Source of the DNA: Paenibacillus terrae
GTDB taxonomy: Bacteria; Bacillota; Bacilli; Paenibacillales; Paenibacillaceae
Assembly (NCBI RefSeq): GCF_005217525.1
Contig: NZ_PNXQ01000016.1
Coordinates: 922,953 to 986,952, forward strand
DNA length: 64,000 nt
Reading direction: 5' to 3'
In this document: positions 16,121 to 24,894 of the stretch, piece by piece
How the letters are laid out: each line of letters opens with the position of its first letter
Position numbering within the stretch: position 1 is the stretch's first letter
The notes under the pieces: generated by a model
Databases searched by the model: none
The model's input: the letters and a program-made list of their open reading frames with translations, nothing else
Told to the model about the DNA's origin: nothing
Made by a program: the position numbers and the translations under genes

Positions 16121-16480
16121 GAGAATTCCCCTTCCTAGCTTAATACACTTGTTTTGCCATCAGCCTTCCGCATCGTCATGTTCATCTGCGGACAGGTTCA
16201 ATTGAATTATACTAAAGCCAGACAACGAATACGAATGTCACACTTTCGTAAGCTTTTCGTACTCACGGCCTGATCAGCCTTCTACAGGTCATATATATGA
16301 AAAACCAGTCAACCACCCGACACTGAAACATCGGCTGGAATGATAAATATGGTTCCGCCTCTGATCTGTCCGGCATGACTGGAATAAGAATTCACATTCC
16401 AACTATTACAAGAATAATCACAGCAATAGCTATCCCATATTGTACTATAATGCGTAAGAGAAATAAATAAAGTTTTTGAA
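16121..16480. other. Intergenic region between fakA and rpmB
   Basis: This stretch holds the divergent promoters and no convincing gene. A TATAAT facing fakA lies at 16206-16211 (minus). A 28-codon GTG frame on the minus strand just upstream (NSYSSHAGQIRGGTIFIIPA and on) has no good ribosome site. In B. subtilis this interval contains yloU; no trace of it was seen. Confidence 0.5.
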
Positions 16481-16484
16481 TCGG

Positions 16485-16514
16485 TTGACGGAGCTTTTTT
16501 GACTATGATATTAT
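16485..16514 (+). promoter_or_regulatory. Probable sigma-A promoter of rpmB
   Basis: TTGACG (16485-16490), an 18-base gap, then TATTAT (16509-16514). A second TTGACT at 16499 has a weak TATTGT 17 bases on. Confidence 0.5.
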
Positions 16515-16547
16515 ATATAAGTATTGTTTTGTTCAGGTTAGTGACTT

Positions 16548-16598
16548 ACAAAGTCCGACTGACCCAGTCGGCCTGAAGAGCGACCCGTTCCATACGGA
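16548..16598 (+). promoter_or_regulatory. rpmB leader with two hairpins
   Basis: CCGACT/AGTCGG and GTTCC-ATAC-GGAAC stems lie in the untranslated leader ahead of the L28 ribosome site. This may be a ribosomal-protein autoregulatory leader, but I know of no described structure that it matches. Confidence 0.4.
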
Positions 16599-16630
16599 AC
16601 TTGGTTATTTTCAGAATAGGAGGTGGAATC

Positions 16631-16819
16631 ATGTCTCGTAAATGTTCTGTAACAGGCAAAAAGCCTGGCACCGGTAACCACGTATCTCACGCTAACAACC
16701 GTAATCGCCGTACTTGGGGCGTCAACGTACAGAAAGTTCGTATTCTCGTTAACGGTAAACCGAAACGCGTTTATGTCAGCACTCGTGCATTGAAAGCCGG
16801 TAAAGTAACTCGCGTGTAG
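16631..16819 (+). CDS. rpmB: 50S ribosomal protein L28
   Basis: The 62-residue protein begins [20 protein letters not shown] and includes the family's [10 protein letters not shown] and [11 protein letters not shown] segments. It has the single-cysteine form (CSVTGK), not the four-cysteine zinc ribbon. The ATG at 16631 follows a perfect AGGAGGTGG; an upstream in-frame start at 16601 lacks one. The gene is monocistronic, on the plus strand, divergent from fakA and facing spoVM, with a strong terminator 26 bases after its stop. Confidence 0.98.
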   Translation: MSRKCSVTGKKPGTGNHVSHANNRNRRTWGVNVQKVRILVNGKPKRVYVSTRALKAGKVTRV

Positions 16820-16844
16820 TCGCAAAAAAATAATGTTATAAACA

Positions 16845-16877
16845 AAAGGCACCTCGTTTTAAACGGGTGCTTTTTTG
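16845..16877 (+). terminator. rpmB intrinsic terminator
   Basis: GCACC...GGGTGC with an inner CGTTT/AAACG pairing, followed by six T residues. Confidence 0.85.
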
Positions 16878-17043
16878 GTTATTCAAAATGTTACGTCCAT
16901 TTGGTCCTTGATGTCAAAATGTCAGGCATCTTCCCGCGCGTTCCTGCCATTTGCTGCCGAGCTATCTCTTTGTTGCTGTGCCCGGGAAGCATGCCCTGCG
17001 TACCTTGCTCTTCATTTTGCATCCTGTGTGCGTTACGTGAAAT

Positions 17044-17124
17044 TCAGCTTTTCTGGAATGTATTCAGAATGGCTTTGACGAATCCACCCAGAAATCTTGG
17101 CAGCTTGATTGTATAAAACTTCAT
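17044..17124 (-). CDS. spoVM: Stage V sporulation protein M, 26-residue curvature-sensing peptide
   Basis: The minus strand reads MKFYTIKLPRFLGGFVKAIL then NTFQKS, closely matching the 26-residue B. subtilis SpoVM (MKFYTIKLPKFLGG and on). This amphipathic peptide binds the convex outer forespore membrane and tethers SpoIVA to start coat assembly; the Pro9-type turn is kept. GGGAGGGTG lies six bases before the ATG. It sits between rpmB and rpe as in B. subtilis. It is easy to miss because of its length. Confidence 0.95.
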   Translation of the reverse strand: MKFYTIKLPRFLGGFVKAILNTFQKS

Positions 17125-17196
17125 GCTTCACCCTCCCCATCATCCTCATGCATCCGTTCTCTGTAGTTTATGCAACCTGTCAAGGGTTGTTGCCAT

Positions 17197-17233
17197 ACAA
17201 AAAAAGGCTACATGAGAATCCCGCTCATGTAAC
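17197..17233 (-). terminator. Terminator of the prpC-prkC-rsgA-rpe operon
   Basis: On the minus strand TACATGAG-CGGGATT-CTCATGTA is followed by a run of seven T residues. It lies 34 bases past the small membrane protein gene. Confidence 0.85.
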
Positions 17234-17266
17234 CATATTTATGCACATCTATCCCACGCTATACCA

Positions 17267-17518
17267 TTAGACAAGTCCACGAACATACAGATATGCTGAG
17301 AGTATGAAAATAAATAGGATATAATAAAGCACGCTGCTTATTACAAAGCCGATACGCAAACCGCGCCGTTCATTTTTACGAAAATAAAACAGCACAATCA
17401 GAACGGCAACGAGTGAAAGAAGGGCATTCCAAGGAGCCTTCACCAGTGAGAAGCAACTTAGGATCACACCTGTCGCCATACTCGCTACCGTCATCCACAG
17501 CGCTTCGGTCAGCTTCAC
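17267..17518 (-). CDS. Small two/three-helix membrane protein downstream of rpe
   Basis: An 83-residue hydrophobic protein I do not recognise. It has helices at about residues 8-25 and 31-47, a short basic loop (FRKNERRGLR) and a third helix at about 56-79. Its GTG start overlaps the rpe stop in a GTGA, so it is translationally coupled, and the operon terminator follows it. B. subtilis has thiN at this spot, and this protein has no resemblance to thiamine pyrophosphokinase. The coupling argues that it is real. A role beside the PASTA kinase operon is only a guess. Confidence 0.75.
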   Translation of the reverse strand: MKLTEALWMTVASMATGVILSCFSLVKAPWNALLSLVAVLIVLFYFRKNERRGLRIGFVISSVLYYILFIFILSAYLYVRGLV

Positions 17519-18183
17519 TTGGACAAATGAGCTGCACTGTCCCGAATAGCCGCAATAGCCGCTCCACGGTCCACTCTGCCAAATACTGCACTACCAGCTA
17601 CCAGAACGTCAGCTCCTGCTTCAAATACGGCTGGTGCCGTCTCCTCGGCGATGCCACCGTCTACCTCGATATGTACATCCGGACGGCCGATTTCATTCAA
17701 CCATGTGCGAATCTGTCTGATTTTATCCAGTGTCTCCGGAATAAAAGACTGTCCCCCAAACCCAGGGTTAACTGTCATAACCAGAATCATATCTACATTT
17801 GGCAGCACTTCCTTGATCGCATATGGTGAAGTGCCCGGATTGAGGGCCACACCCGCAAGAGCACCTTGCTGCTTGATCAAATGAATGACCCCGTGCAGAT
17901 GAACACAAGCTTCGGCATGAACGGTGACGATATTAGCTCCTGCCTTCACAAAATCGCCGATGTAACGTTCAGGATGCTCAATCATCAGATGAACGTCCAG
18001 AGGAAGGCTCGTATGCGGACGAATAGCCTGAACGATAGGAGGCCCTAAGGTAATGTTGGATACAAAATGACCATCCATAACATCCACATGAATCCAGTCA
18101 GCTCCTCCTGCTTCAGCTTCCGCAACTTCACTGCCCAAACGAGCAAAATCAGCGGATAAAATCGACGGTGCTATTTTTAACAT
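17515..18183 (-). CDS. rpe: Ribulose-phosphate 3-epimerase
   Basis: A cytosolic TIM-barrel enzyme of the pentose phosphate pathway that interconverts ribulose 5-phosphate and xylulose 5-phosphate. The N-terminus KIAPSILSADFARLGSEV, then HVDVMDGHFVSNITLGP (metal-binding His and Asp), LVMTVNPGFGGQSF and the VDGGI phosphate loop are all present in 222 residues, the standard length. An AAGCGGAGG site precedes the ATG. It starts four bases after rsgA and is overlapped by the small membrane protein gene. Confidence 0.97.
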   Translation of the reverse strand: MLKIAPSILSADFARLGSEVAEAEAGGADWIHVDVMDGHFVSNITLGPPIVQAIRPHTSLPLDVHLMIEHPERYIGDFVKAGANIVTVHAEACVHLHGVIHLIKQQGALAGVALNPGTSPYAIKEVLPNVDMILVMTVNPGFGGQSFIPETLDKIRQIRTWLNEIGRPDVHIEVDGGIAEETAPAVFEAGADVLVAGSAVFGRVDRGAAIAAIRDSAAHLSK

Positions 18184-18187
18184 ATGC

Positions 18188-19105
18188 TCAGTACCTCCGC
18201 TTTTTTTCTTTTAATTCCTGATAAAACTGTAAATAGCTATCATATCGGCCCTGCGAAATATGTCCTTCTGACAAGGCCTTTCTCACTTTACAGCCAGGTT
18301 CGTGAATATGGGTACAGCCACGGAATTTGCATCCTTCTGCGTACTCCTGAAATTCACGAAAACATGGGGATAATTCATCCACGCCCAGCTCCAGAAAATC
18401 CAGTTGGCTGAAACCTGGTGTATCTGCTACAAAACCGCCATTGTCGAGTGGAATTAATTCTACATGACGAGTCGTGTGCCGTCCTCGGCCCAACTTATTA
18501 CTAATGGCACTCGTCTCCAGCGTTAGGCCAGGTTCCAGCGCATTCAGCATGGAAGACTTCCCAACACCCGACTGTCCAGAAAAAACGCTGATTTGACCAG
18601 CCAATAGCTTCTTAAGCTCAGCCGTACCTTCCCCGGTACGCGCACTGGTCACCAGCACCTCATAACCAATCTTCCGGTACATTTCCTGAACAGCCAAAAC
18701 CGTCTCATCCTCCGAAGAGCTGCCCTCATACAAATCGCGCTTTGTCAGACAGATAATTGTATCCAGCCCGGCGTGCTCAATATGCACCAAAAACTTGTCC
18801 AGCAGCGGCAGATTTAAATCCGGCTCACGCAAGGAAAACAACAGTACGGCAAGCGTAGTGTTAGCCACTGGCGGGCGAATGAGCTCCGTCGTGCGCTTCC
18901 GAATCTCATTAACCATACCTTCCCCGTTTTCCGTCAGTTCGTAAACGACCCGGTCGCCGACAAGCGGCGTAATCTCTTTTTTCTTAAAAATTCCGCGTGC
19001 TCTGCATTGTACTGTAGCTTCGCCGGATACCGGCCTCCCATTCTGATCCAGACTGGAGACATAATAATATCCGCTGAGCGCCTTGACGATCAGACCTTCA
19101 GGCAT
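18188..19105 (-). CDS. rsgA: Ribosome small subunit-dependent GTPase A
   Basis: A circularly permuted GTPase that aids 30S maturation. An N-terminal OB domain is followed by G4 (LTKRD), G1 (FSGQSGVGKSS), G2 (GRGRHTT) and G3 (ADTPGF) in permuted order. A zinc-binding knuckle in the C-terminal helical domain (CKFRGCTHIHEPGC) completes the family pattern at 305 residues. The ATG follows AAAGGAGG. In B. subtilis the homologue (YloQ/CpgA) is a substrate of the PrkC kinase encoded just upstream, and the same order is kept here. Confidence 0.97.
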   Translation of the reverse strand: MPEGLIVKALSGYYYVSSLDQNGRPVSGEATVQCRARGIFKKKEITPLVGDRVVYELTENGEGMVNEIRKRTTELIRPPVANTTLAVLLFSLREPDLNLPLLDKFLVHIEHAGLDTIICLTKRDLYEGSSSEDETVLAVQEMYRKIGYEVLVTSARTGEGTAELKKLLAGQISVFSGQSGVGKSSMLNALEPGLTLETSAISNKLGRGRHTTRHVELIPLDNGGFVADTPGFSQLDFLELGVDELSPCFREFQEYAEGCKFRGCTHIHEPGCKVRKALSEGHISQGRYDSYLQFYQELKEKKRRY

Positions 19106-19192
19106 GTGTAAGCTGTCCTCCTTTAAGTGTTAAGCTTCCCAAATTGGAATAGTGAACGCTAACAACGGATAGTATACTGACCTCCGGCAAGA

Positions 19193-21469
19193 TTACTGAT
19201 GCTTTACAGCCTCAATGACTTCACCCTGTTTTTTGTGGAGGCCCTTTTCCTTACCTGAATGGTTTGTGTGTTTAACAGCAAACTCACCACGCGCTAGGCC
19301 CGTGGAGCCCGTTTCGGGGGCAAGAGCGGACGGTTCACCGTTACTATTCGTACCATCCTGATTGCTTGGGTCACCCCCGGTATTACCATCATTTGAAGTA
19401 TCCCCGCTATTCCCTTGTTCGCCACTGCCATTCTGTGAAGAAGTACCTTCTGGCGTATCTATCGGTGTAGCTCCAGCAGGCGGAGCGATTTGAGGCATCG
19501 TCACCGTTCCATTCTTCGCGTCAATATAAGAAACGGGATACGTATCAACAAATTGTCCATCTCTGTATACAGAGACAACACTGTCCTTGTTCGGAGCCAG
19601 CAACAGATTAATAGTGAACACTTGTGTCGTATTAATCGTACGGCTTCCCCATTCCTGGTTTTCTCCGCGTGCATCCGTATAAGTAATACGAATCTTGCTG
19701 TTTTTACCCTCTTCCTTCGGCGCAACTGGCACATTAAATGGCAGTGTAATCGCTTCTGGCGGATAACCAGTGCTTACATAAAACGTAATTTCCGTATTTG
19801 GAGGCAAATCAGTGCCAGCCTCTGACGGCCACTGCTTGGTTACTTTGCCTTTTTCCTGCTCATAGCTGAATTCCTCTTTGACTGAGCCAACCTTCAACCC
19901 AGCACTTTTGACCTCATTTTCCGCTTCTTTCTGCGTCTTGCCTACCAGATTTGGCATTTTCACTGTAGCTGCACCCTTGCTGACCGTCAGCACCACCTGT
20001 ACCGTATCTTTATCAAAGGATTCATTCGCCGCTGGTGTCTGACTTAGGACGGTTCCTACGGGCTTATCACTAAACTGCTCACTCCGCTGAATCTGTGTCT
20101 CCTTAATTTGCTGGGAGGTCAACAGCTTGACAGCATCATCATAGCTCTGCCCTTTGACATCCGGCATCGGAGTAAGCGGCTTGGCAATCCCTACTTTCAG
20201 CTCAATTTCTGTTCCCTTCTTAACCACAGATTTCTCTGGATAACTCTGATAGAAAACAACTCCGGGCGCAATCCCGTCCTTATATTCATGCTTAATCGGG
20301 TCCTTAACGGTCAACCCGGACTGACTGATCAACAGCTTGGCCTGATCCTCGGTCTTGGTCACTACATTCGGCACTTCAACGTCAGGGACAACGAGCAGAT
20401 TTTGTACATAGTACACCACGCCACCCATACAAAGAAGCAACACGAGCACCAGAGTTACCCACAAAATCGGCTTCTTCTTACTTTTTTTAGCTGTTTGCTT
20501 GCTCGGAAGCTTTTCCAAATCACCAGATTGGGCGGGTACATCGTCTCCACTGGAGGACACTCCCATCTGCTGAGGCTTAATAGCCGGAATAACCCGCGTT
20601 TGATCCTCATCATCCATATGTGTGAATTCCAGTTTCGATTCATTACGTCGTCCTGGCAACAGGCATGTCTCCAAATCTTTTAGCATTTCATCCGCTGATT
20701 GATAACGCTCCTCTGGATTCTTGCGCATGGATTTTAAAATGACGTTTTCCACACTTTGCGGAATCAGTGGATTAATTTTGCGCGGTTCCTCAAACTCCTC
20801 TTGCAAATGCTTGAGTGCTACACTGATCGGGCTTTCCCCCAGAAAAGGGAGCTGCGCCGTCAGCATTTGGTATAAAACAATCCCAAGAGAATATAAGTCC
20901 GATTTCTCGCCGGTGACGACTCCCTTCGCATGCTCAGGTGAAAAGTAATGGACAGAGCCCACAACAGAGCCTGTCTGGGTAATCGTCGTTGACGTGACGG
21001 CTCTAGCAATCCCAAAATCGGTTACCTTGACCCGTCCGTTGCGCCCGATCAATATGTTATGCGGCTTAATATCCCGGTGAATAATCTGATTTTGGTGAGC
21101 GTGCTCCAGCGCATCACAAATTTGAGAAGCGATTCGTACCGCTTCATCCACTTGCAGCGGAGCACGTTCCTTAATGATTTCGTTCAGATTTTTGCCCTCC
21201 ACGCACTCCATTACGATATAATGGATTTCATCCTCTTGGCCGACATCATAAATACTGACCACATTCGGATGGGAGAGCGAGGCCGCAGACTGCGCCTCAC
21301 GCCGAAACCGGCGAATAAATTCATCATCATGAACAAATTGCTGACGCAGCACCTTGACCGCCACATTACGATTCAGCAAAATGTCTTGAGCCTTGTACAC
21401 CAGCGCCATACCGCCGCCGCCGATGCGCTCAATAATTTCGTATCTTCCCCCAAGCAGGTGCCCGATCAT
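19193..21469 (-). CDS. prkC: PASTA-domain Ser/Thr protein kinase PrkC
   Basis: A membrane kinase that senses muropeptides. The cytoplasmic Hanks-type kinase domain (about 1-270) has IGGGGMALVYKA, AVKV, HRDIKPHN and TDFGIA, so it is active. A juxtamembrane linker, one helix (about 335-360) and three PASTA repeats (for example VPNVVTKTEDQAKLLISQSG and MPNLVGKTQKEAENEV) follow. After the PASTA repeats come an extra extracellular beta domain and a Gly/Ser/Asn-rich tail. It is 758 residues, longer than B. subtilis PrkC (about 650). Its start overlaps the prpC stop by 4 bases. Confidence 0.96.
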   Translation of the reverse strand: MIGHLLGGRYEIIERIGGGGMALVYKAQDILLNRNVAVKVLRQQFVHDDEFIRRFRREAQSAASLSHPNVVSIYDVGQEDEIHYIVMECVEGKNLNEIIKERAPLQVDEAVRIASQICDALEHAHQNQIIHRDIKPHNILIGRNGRVKVTDFGIARAVTSTTITQTGSVVGSVHYFSPEHAKGVVTGEKSDLYSLGIVLYQMLTAQLPFLGESPISVALKHLQEEFEEPRKINPLIPQSVENVILKSMRKNPEERYQSADEMLKDLETCLLPGRRNESKLEFTHMDDEDQTRVIPAIKPQQMGVSSSGDDVPAQSGDLEKLPSKQTAKKSKKKPILWVTLVLVLLLCMGGVVYYVQNLLVVPDVEVPNVVTKTEDQAKLLISQSGLTVKDPIKHEYKDGIAPGVVFYQSYPEKSVVKKGTEIELKVGIAKPLTPMPDVKGQSYDDAVKLLTSQQIKETQIQRSEQFSDKPVGTVLSQTPAANESFDKDTVQVVLTVSKGAATVKMPNLVGKTQKEAENEVKSAGLKVGSVKEEFSYEQEKGKVTKQWPSEAGTDLPPNTEITFYVSTGYPPEAITLPFNVPVAPKEEGKNSKIRITYTDARGENQEWGSRTINTTQVFTINLLLAPNKDSVVSVYRDGQFVDTYPVSYIDAKNGTVTMPQIAPPAGATPIDTPEGTSSQNGSGEQGNSGDTSNDGNTGGDPSNQDGTNSNGEPSALAPETGSTGLARGEFAVKHTNHSGKEKGLHKKQGEVIEAVKHQ

Positions 21470-22242
21470 GCGTCACACCCCTTTTCACTCAATGAAACTG
21501 TGTCGTCGGGCAATTCAAACAAAGCTACCGTGATGTTGTCGTCGCCTCCGGCAAGCAGCGCCAGATGCAGCAGACGATCCGCCCGTTCCTCCAGAGGATT
21601 CTCGGCGGCACCTACTACTTTACTAATTTGATCCTCTGTCACCAGATTGCTCAGCCCGTCGCTGCACAGTAACAGCACATCGCCTTTTTCCAGGGAAATG
21701 GAGTCCATATCCACTTGCACCTCGGAATCAGTACCCAGCGCCCGTGTTAACACATTGCGGCGAGGATGGTTCTCCCGCTCCTCCTTGCTAATCTGGCCGT
21801 TTTTGAATAACTCATTGACCAACGTGTGGTCTTCTGTAATCTGACGTACCGCCCCTTTAGAAATCACATAGGCACGGCTGTCCCCAATATGTCCAATAAT
21901 CCCGGAGGCATCGTTTAGCAAAACGGCTACAACCGTTGTTCCCATATTATGGTACTTTTCATCGTGGGCAGCCGTCTGGAAAATGACTTCATTAGCATGC
22001 AAAATAGCGTCGCTAAGCGCCGCTTTCAAAGAATGTGCGGATAAACCGCTCTCCAGCGTCGCCAAATCAGCGGCAAGCGTCTCTACCGCAAGGCGGCTGG
22101 CCGTATCACCGGCCAAATGCCCCCCCATGCCATCGGCAACAATTCCCAGAATATATCCCTGCTCCAAGTGCCTGATCCAGGCAGAATCCTCATTCACCGA
22201 ACGTACACGTCCGACGTGGCTGACATGAACTGTTTTGATCAA
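21466..22242 (-). CDS. prpC: PP2C-type Ser/Thr protein phosphatase
   Basis: It dephosphorylates PrkC and its substrates. Metal-binding PP2C motifs are present: VNEDSAW near the N-terminus, VADGMGGHLAGD, GHIGDSRAYV, LLLCSDGLSNLV and GGDDNITV. The length is 258 residues, typical for bacterial Stp/PrpC. The start is a TTG after GGGGTGAG, six bases beyond rlmN, and it overlaps prkC by four bases. Kinase and phosphatase are thus made together, as in most Firmicutes. Confidence 0.96.
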   Translation of the reverse strand: MIKTVHVSHVGRVRSVNEDSAWIRHLEQGYILGIVADGMGGHLAGDTASRLAVETLAADLATLESGLSAHSLKAALSDAILHANEVIFQTAAHDEKYHNMGTTVVAVLLNDASGIIGHIGDSRAYVISKGAVRQITEDHTLVNELFKNGQISKEERENHPRRNVLTRALGTDSEVQVDMDSISLEKGDVLLLCSDGLSNLVTEDQISKVVGAAENPLEERADRLLHLALLAGGDDNITVALFELPDDTVSLSEKGCDA

Positions 22243-22248
22243 ATGGTC

Positions 22249-23289
22249 TCACCCCAACTCCATATGCTTTGCACGCAACTGGCCGCACGCAGCGGCGATA
22301 TCATGACCCTGCTCACGCCGGATCGTCACATTGACGCCTTTCTCGGCAAGAATGCGCTGGAAATTAAAAATATCGCTGCGCGATGTGCGCACATACTTGC
22401 GCTCAGGCACATGGTTAACCGGAATCAGGTTGACGTGGCACAGCATGTCCTTCAGCACGTCCGCCAGTTCTTCAGCATGTTCCGCCTGATCATTCACTCC
22501 GCCAATCAAGGCATATTCAAACGAAATTCTCCGGCCTGTTTTAGCAAGATAGTAGCGAAGCGATTCCATAACATCCTGAAAAGGATAACGCCGATTTACA
22601 GGCATCAGCTTGGAACGAAGCGCATCATTAGGCGCATGAATGGATATTGCCAGATTAATCTGGGTATCCTCGTCCGCGAATTTGTAGATATTCGGCACGA
22701 TACCGCTGGTCGACACCGTGATGTGACGCTGACCAATATTCAGACCCTTTTCATGAATCATCGTACGCAAAAATGTCATGGTCGCTTCATAGTTTTCAAA
22801 AGGCTCACCCGAACCCATAATCACGATGCTGCTCACACGCTCATTCGTCTTATCCAAAATTTTCTGTGCCTGAACGACCTGCGCGGTAATTTCACCAGCG
22901 GTCAGGTTACGTTTGAGTCCGCCAAGCGTCGAAGCGCAGAATGTACAGCCGATCCGGCAGCCCACTTGAGTCGTTACACAAATACTGTTTCCGTAATTGT
23001 GTCTCATAATAACAGTCTCGATAGCATGATCATCATGCAGACCAAACAGGAATTTTACCGTACCGTCCTTCGACTCCAGCTTTGTAATTTCATGAAGCGT
23101 CACAAAGCTGAACTGGTCCTCAAGCTTCTCTCTCAGCGACTTGGACAAATTCGTCATCTCGCTGAAATCATTGACCCGCTTTACATACAGCCAATCAAAA
23201 ATTTGACCTCCGCGAAAAGGAGGCTCGCCATTGCGCTTGGCCCAATCCTGCAACTCCTCCAGAGTTAAATCATATATAAAAGGTTTCAT
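22249..23289 (-). CDS. rlmN: 23S rRNA (adenine-2503-C2) methyltransferase
   Basis: A radical SAM enzyme that methylates A2503 of 23S rRNA and A37 of some tRNAs. The cluster motif CRIGCTFC and the C-terminal resolving cysteine in AAACGQL are present, as are [11 protein letters not shown] and [10 protein letters not shown]. The length is 346 residues from the ATG at 23289; a TTG one codon upstream is also possible. It is followed six bases later by prpC and separated from rsmB upstream by an intrinsic terminator. Confidence 0.97.
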   Translation of the reverse strand: MKPFIYDLTLEELQDWAKRNGEPPFRGGQIFDWLYVKRVNDFSEMTNLSKSLREKLEDQFSFVTLHEITKLESKDGTVKFLFGLHDDHAIETVIMRHNYGNSICVTTQVGCRIGCTFCASTLGGLKRNLTAGEITAQVVQAQKILDKTNERVSSIVIMGSGEPFENYEATMTFLRTMIHEKGLNIGQRHITVSTSGIVPNIYKFADEDTQINLAISIHAPNDALRSKLMPVNRRYPFQDVMESLRYYLAKTGRRISFEYALIGGVNDQAEHAEELADVLKDMLCHVNLIPVNHVPERKYVRTSRSDIFNFQRILAEKGVNVTIRREQGHDIAAACGQLRAKHMELG

Positions 23290-23405
23290 CAATGTTTACA
23301 CCCGTTCCTTCTTCATTAAATTCTGTTTCATTCTCACAGACAGTGTTTTTCATTCTTCCTATTTTAGCACAAATCCCTGAGAGGGTAAAAATTTTTCATC
23401 CCAAT

Positions 23406-23433
23406 GCAAAAACCGCCGGATGATATCCGGCGG
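23406..23433 (-). terminator. Terminator after rsmB
   Basis: A perfect nine-base stem CCGCCGGAT-GAT-ATCCGGCGG is followed on the minus strand by TTTTT. It ends the coaBC-priA-def-fmt-rsmB run, so rlmN needs its own promoter. Confidence 0.85.
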
Positions 23434-23478
23434 AATGTGGAAATGTTGGTGGTGGACTGCCTGCGGGATTCTTACGAA

Positions 23479-24894
23479 CTACTTCACCCGGCGCAGACGT
23501 GCGATATAAAATCCGTCACTGTGAAAATGCTGTGGCAACAGCTGTATCGAGCCGCGCTGTGCATAGTCCATACCATCAGTTACGTCTGATAAGAAGTGTC
23601 CCTCTGCCAGCTCATATTCGGGATGCTCACTTAAAAAGCGGGTGATTTGCCCCTCATTTTCATCCGGTTCAATCGTGCATGTACTGTACACCAGAATACC
23701 GCCCGGCTTCAAAAGCCCGGCTACGCTGTCCAACAATTCATGCTGGAGCTGTGTGATGTCGCGGACATCCCGTGAAGTTTTACTCCAGCGCAAATCAGGC
23801 TTACGGCGGATCACTCCAAATCCGGAGCATGGCGCGTCGAGCAAGACGCGATCAAATGATGCCGGAGCATAACGATTTTTCAACTCAAGTGCGTCCCCGG
23901 TGACCGTTTCCACGGCATCCAGCCCTAACCGGTCCGCCTGTTCCTGGATTAGCCGATGTTTGTGAGCATGCAGATCGTTGGCGATAATCCGGCCCTGATC
24001 CTTCATCAACTCAGCCATATGAGCTGTTTTGCCGCCTGGAGCAGCGCAGCAATCCAGTACCAGCATATCCGGCTCAGGTGCAACCGCCTCGGCAACGAGC
24101 ATAGAGCTTTCATCCTGCACGGACAGCAAGCCGTCCGTATACCAAGAAGTGAGGGCCATATTTCCGCCGCTGCGAACGACAATTCCGTAAGGGCTAACCG
24201 CCGATGGAACAGCATCCAACCCCTTCGCAACCATCTCGTTCAAGAGCTGACCACGACTAGTCATTGTCGTGTTCACCCGAACGCTGACCGCAGGTGGCTC
24301 ATTATTAGCGCGGCAGATGGCTTCCGCAATATCCACACCGTATTGCTTGATCCAGCGCTTGACCAGCCACTGTGGATGGGAATACTCCAATGCAATCCGT
24401 TCCTCGGCTGACAGCCCGTCAGGAATGCGAAGCTTGTCCGGCTCACGCAGCATGCTGCGCAGCACGCCGTTGACCATACCCGAAATCCCCTGGTGTCCAC
24501 GCCGCTTGGCAATAGTCACTGCTTCACTAACGACTGCATGATCCGGAATGCGATCCAGATATACGATCTGATACACACTCATTCGCAGCAACGAACGTAC
24601 CCAAGCTTGGAGCTTGGCCGTTCCTTTCTGAACAAACTTGTTCAAAAAATAATCCAGCGTATTCCGGCGTGCAACCGTACCGTATACAAGTTCCGTAGCC
24701 AAGCCAGCGTCACTCGCGGACAAGCCCGCCTGTTGAAGCCGACGGTTCAGCTCAAGGTTGCTATATGCACCCTCCTGCTCAACCCCTGTCAGCACGTCCA
24801 ACGCAACTTCCCTAGCCGTCTGGTTACGGGTCTTGCCTGCTCTTGCACCAGCGTCCCTGCCTTGGCCTCCCTGACGGGAGTGACCGCCGCTCAC
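23479..24894 (-). CDS. rsmB: 16S rRNA (cytosine-967-C5) methyltransferase
   Basis: The N-terminal NusB-like domain (VALDVLTGVEQEGAYSN) is joined to a class I methyltransferase with the SAM site LDCCAAPGGKTAHM, catalytic Cys motif YSTCTIEPDENEG and DAPCSGFG. The length is 471 residues, slightly above average owing to a Gly/Arg-rich N-terminal 25 residues. The start is a GTG overlapping the fmt stop by four bases, so it is coupled to fmt as in B. subtilis. Confidence 0.96.
   Translation of the reverse strand: MSGGHSRQGGQGRDAGARAGKTRNQTAREVALDVLTGVEQEGAYSNLELNRRLQQAGLSASDAGLATELVYGTVARRNTLDYFLNKFVQKGTAKLQAWVRSLLRMSVYQIVYLDRIPDHAVVSEAVTIAKRRGHQGISGMVNGVLRSMLREPDKLRIPDGLSAEERIALEYSHPQWLVKRWIKQYGVDIAEAICRANNEPPAVSVRVNTTMTSRGQLLNEMVAKGLDAVPSAVSPYGIVVRSGGNMALTSWYTDGLLSVQDESSMLVAEAVAPEPDMLVLDCCAAPGGKTAHMAELMKDQGRIIANDLHAHKHRLIQEQADRLGLDAVETVTGDALELKNRYAPASFDRVLLDAPCSGFGVIRRKPDLRWSKTSRDVRDITQLQHELLDSVAGLLKPGGILVYSTCTIEPDENEGQITRFLSEHPEYELAEGHFLSDVTDGMDYAQRGSIQLLPQHFHSDGFYIARLRRVK

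Noticed and set aside
16320..16420. 28-codon minus-strand frame and a hydrophobic 20-residue stretch upstream of fakA
   Set aside because: No ribosome site for the first, no start codon for the second, and both lie in AT-rich promoter DNA.
22117..23268. Long plus-strand open frame of 383 codons
   Set aside because: It is the antisense of rlmN and prpC, which carry clear family motifs; the plus-strand protein has no recognisable domain or ribosome site.
24629..24646. TGAACAAACTTGTTCA palindrome resembling a LexA box
   Set aside because: The spacer is six bases and it is in the middle of rsmB with no promoter nearby.
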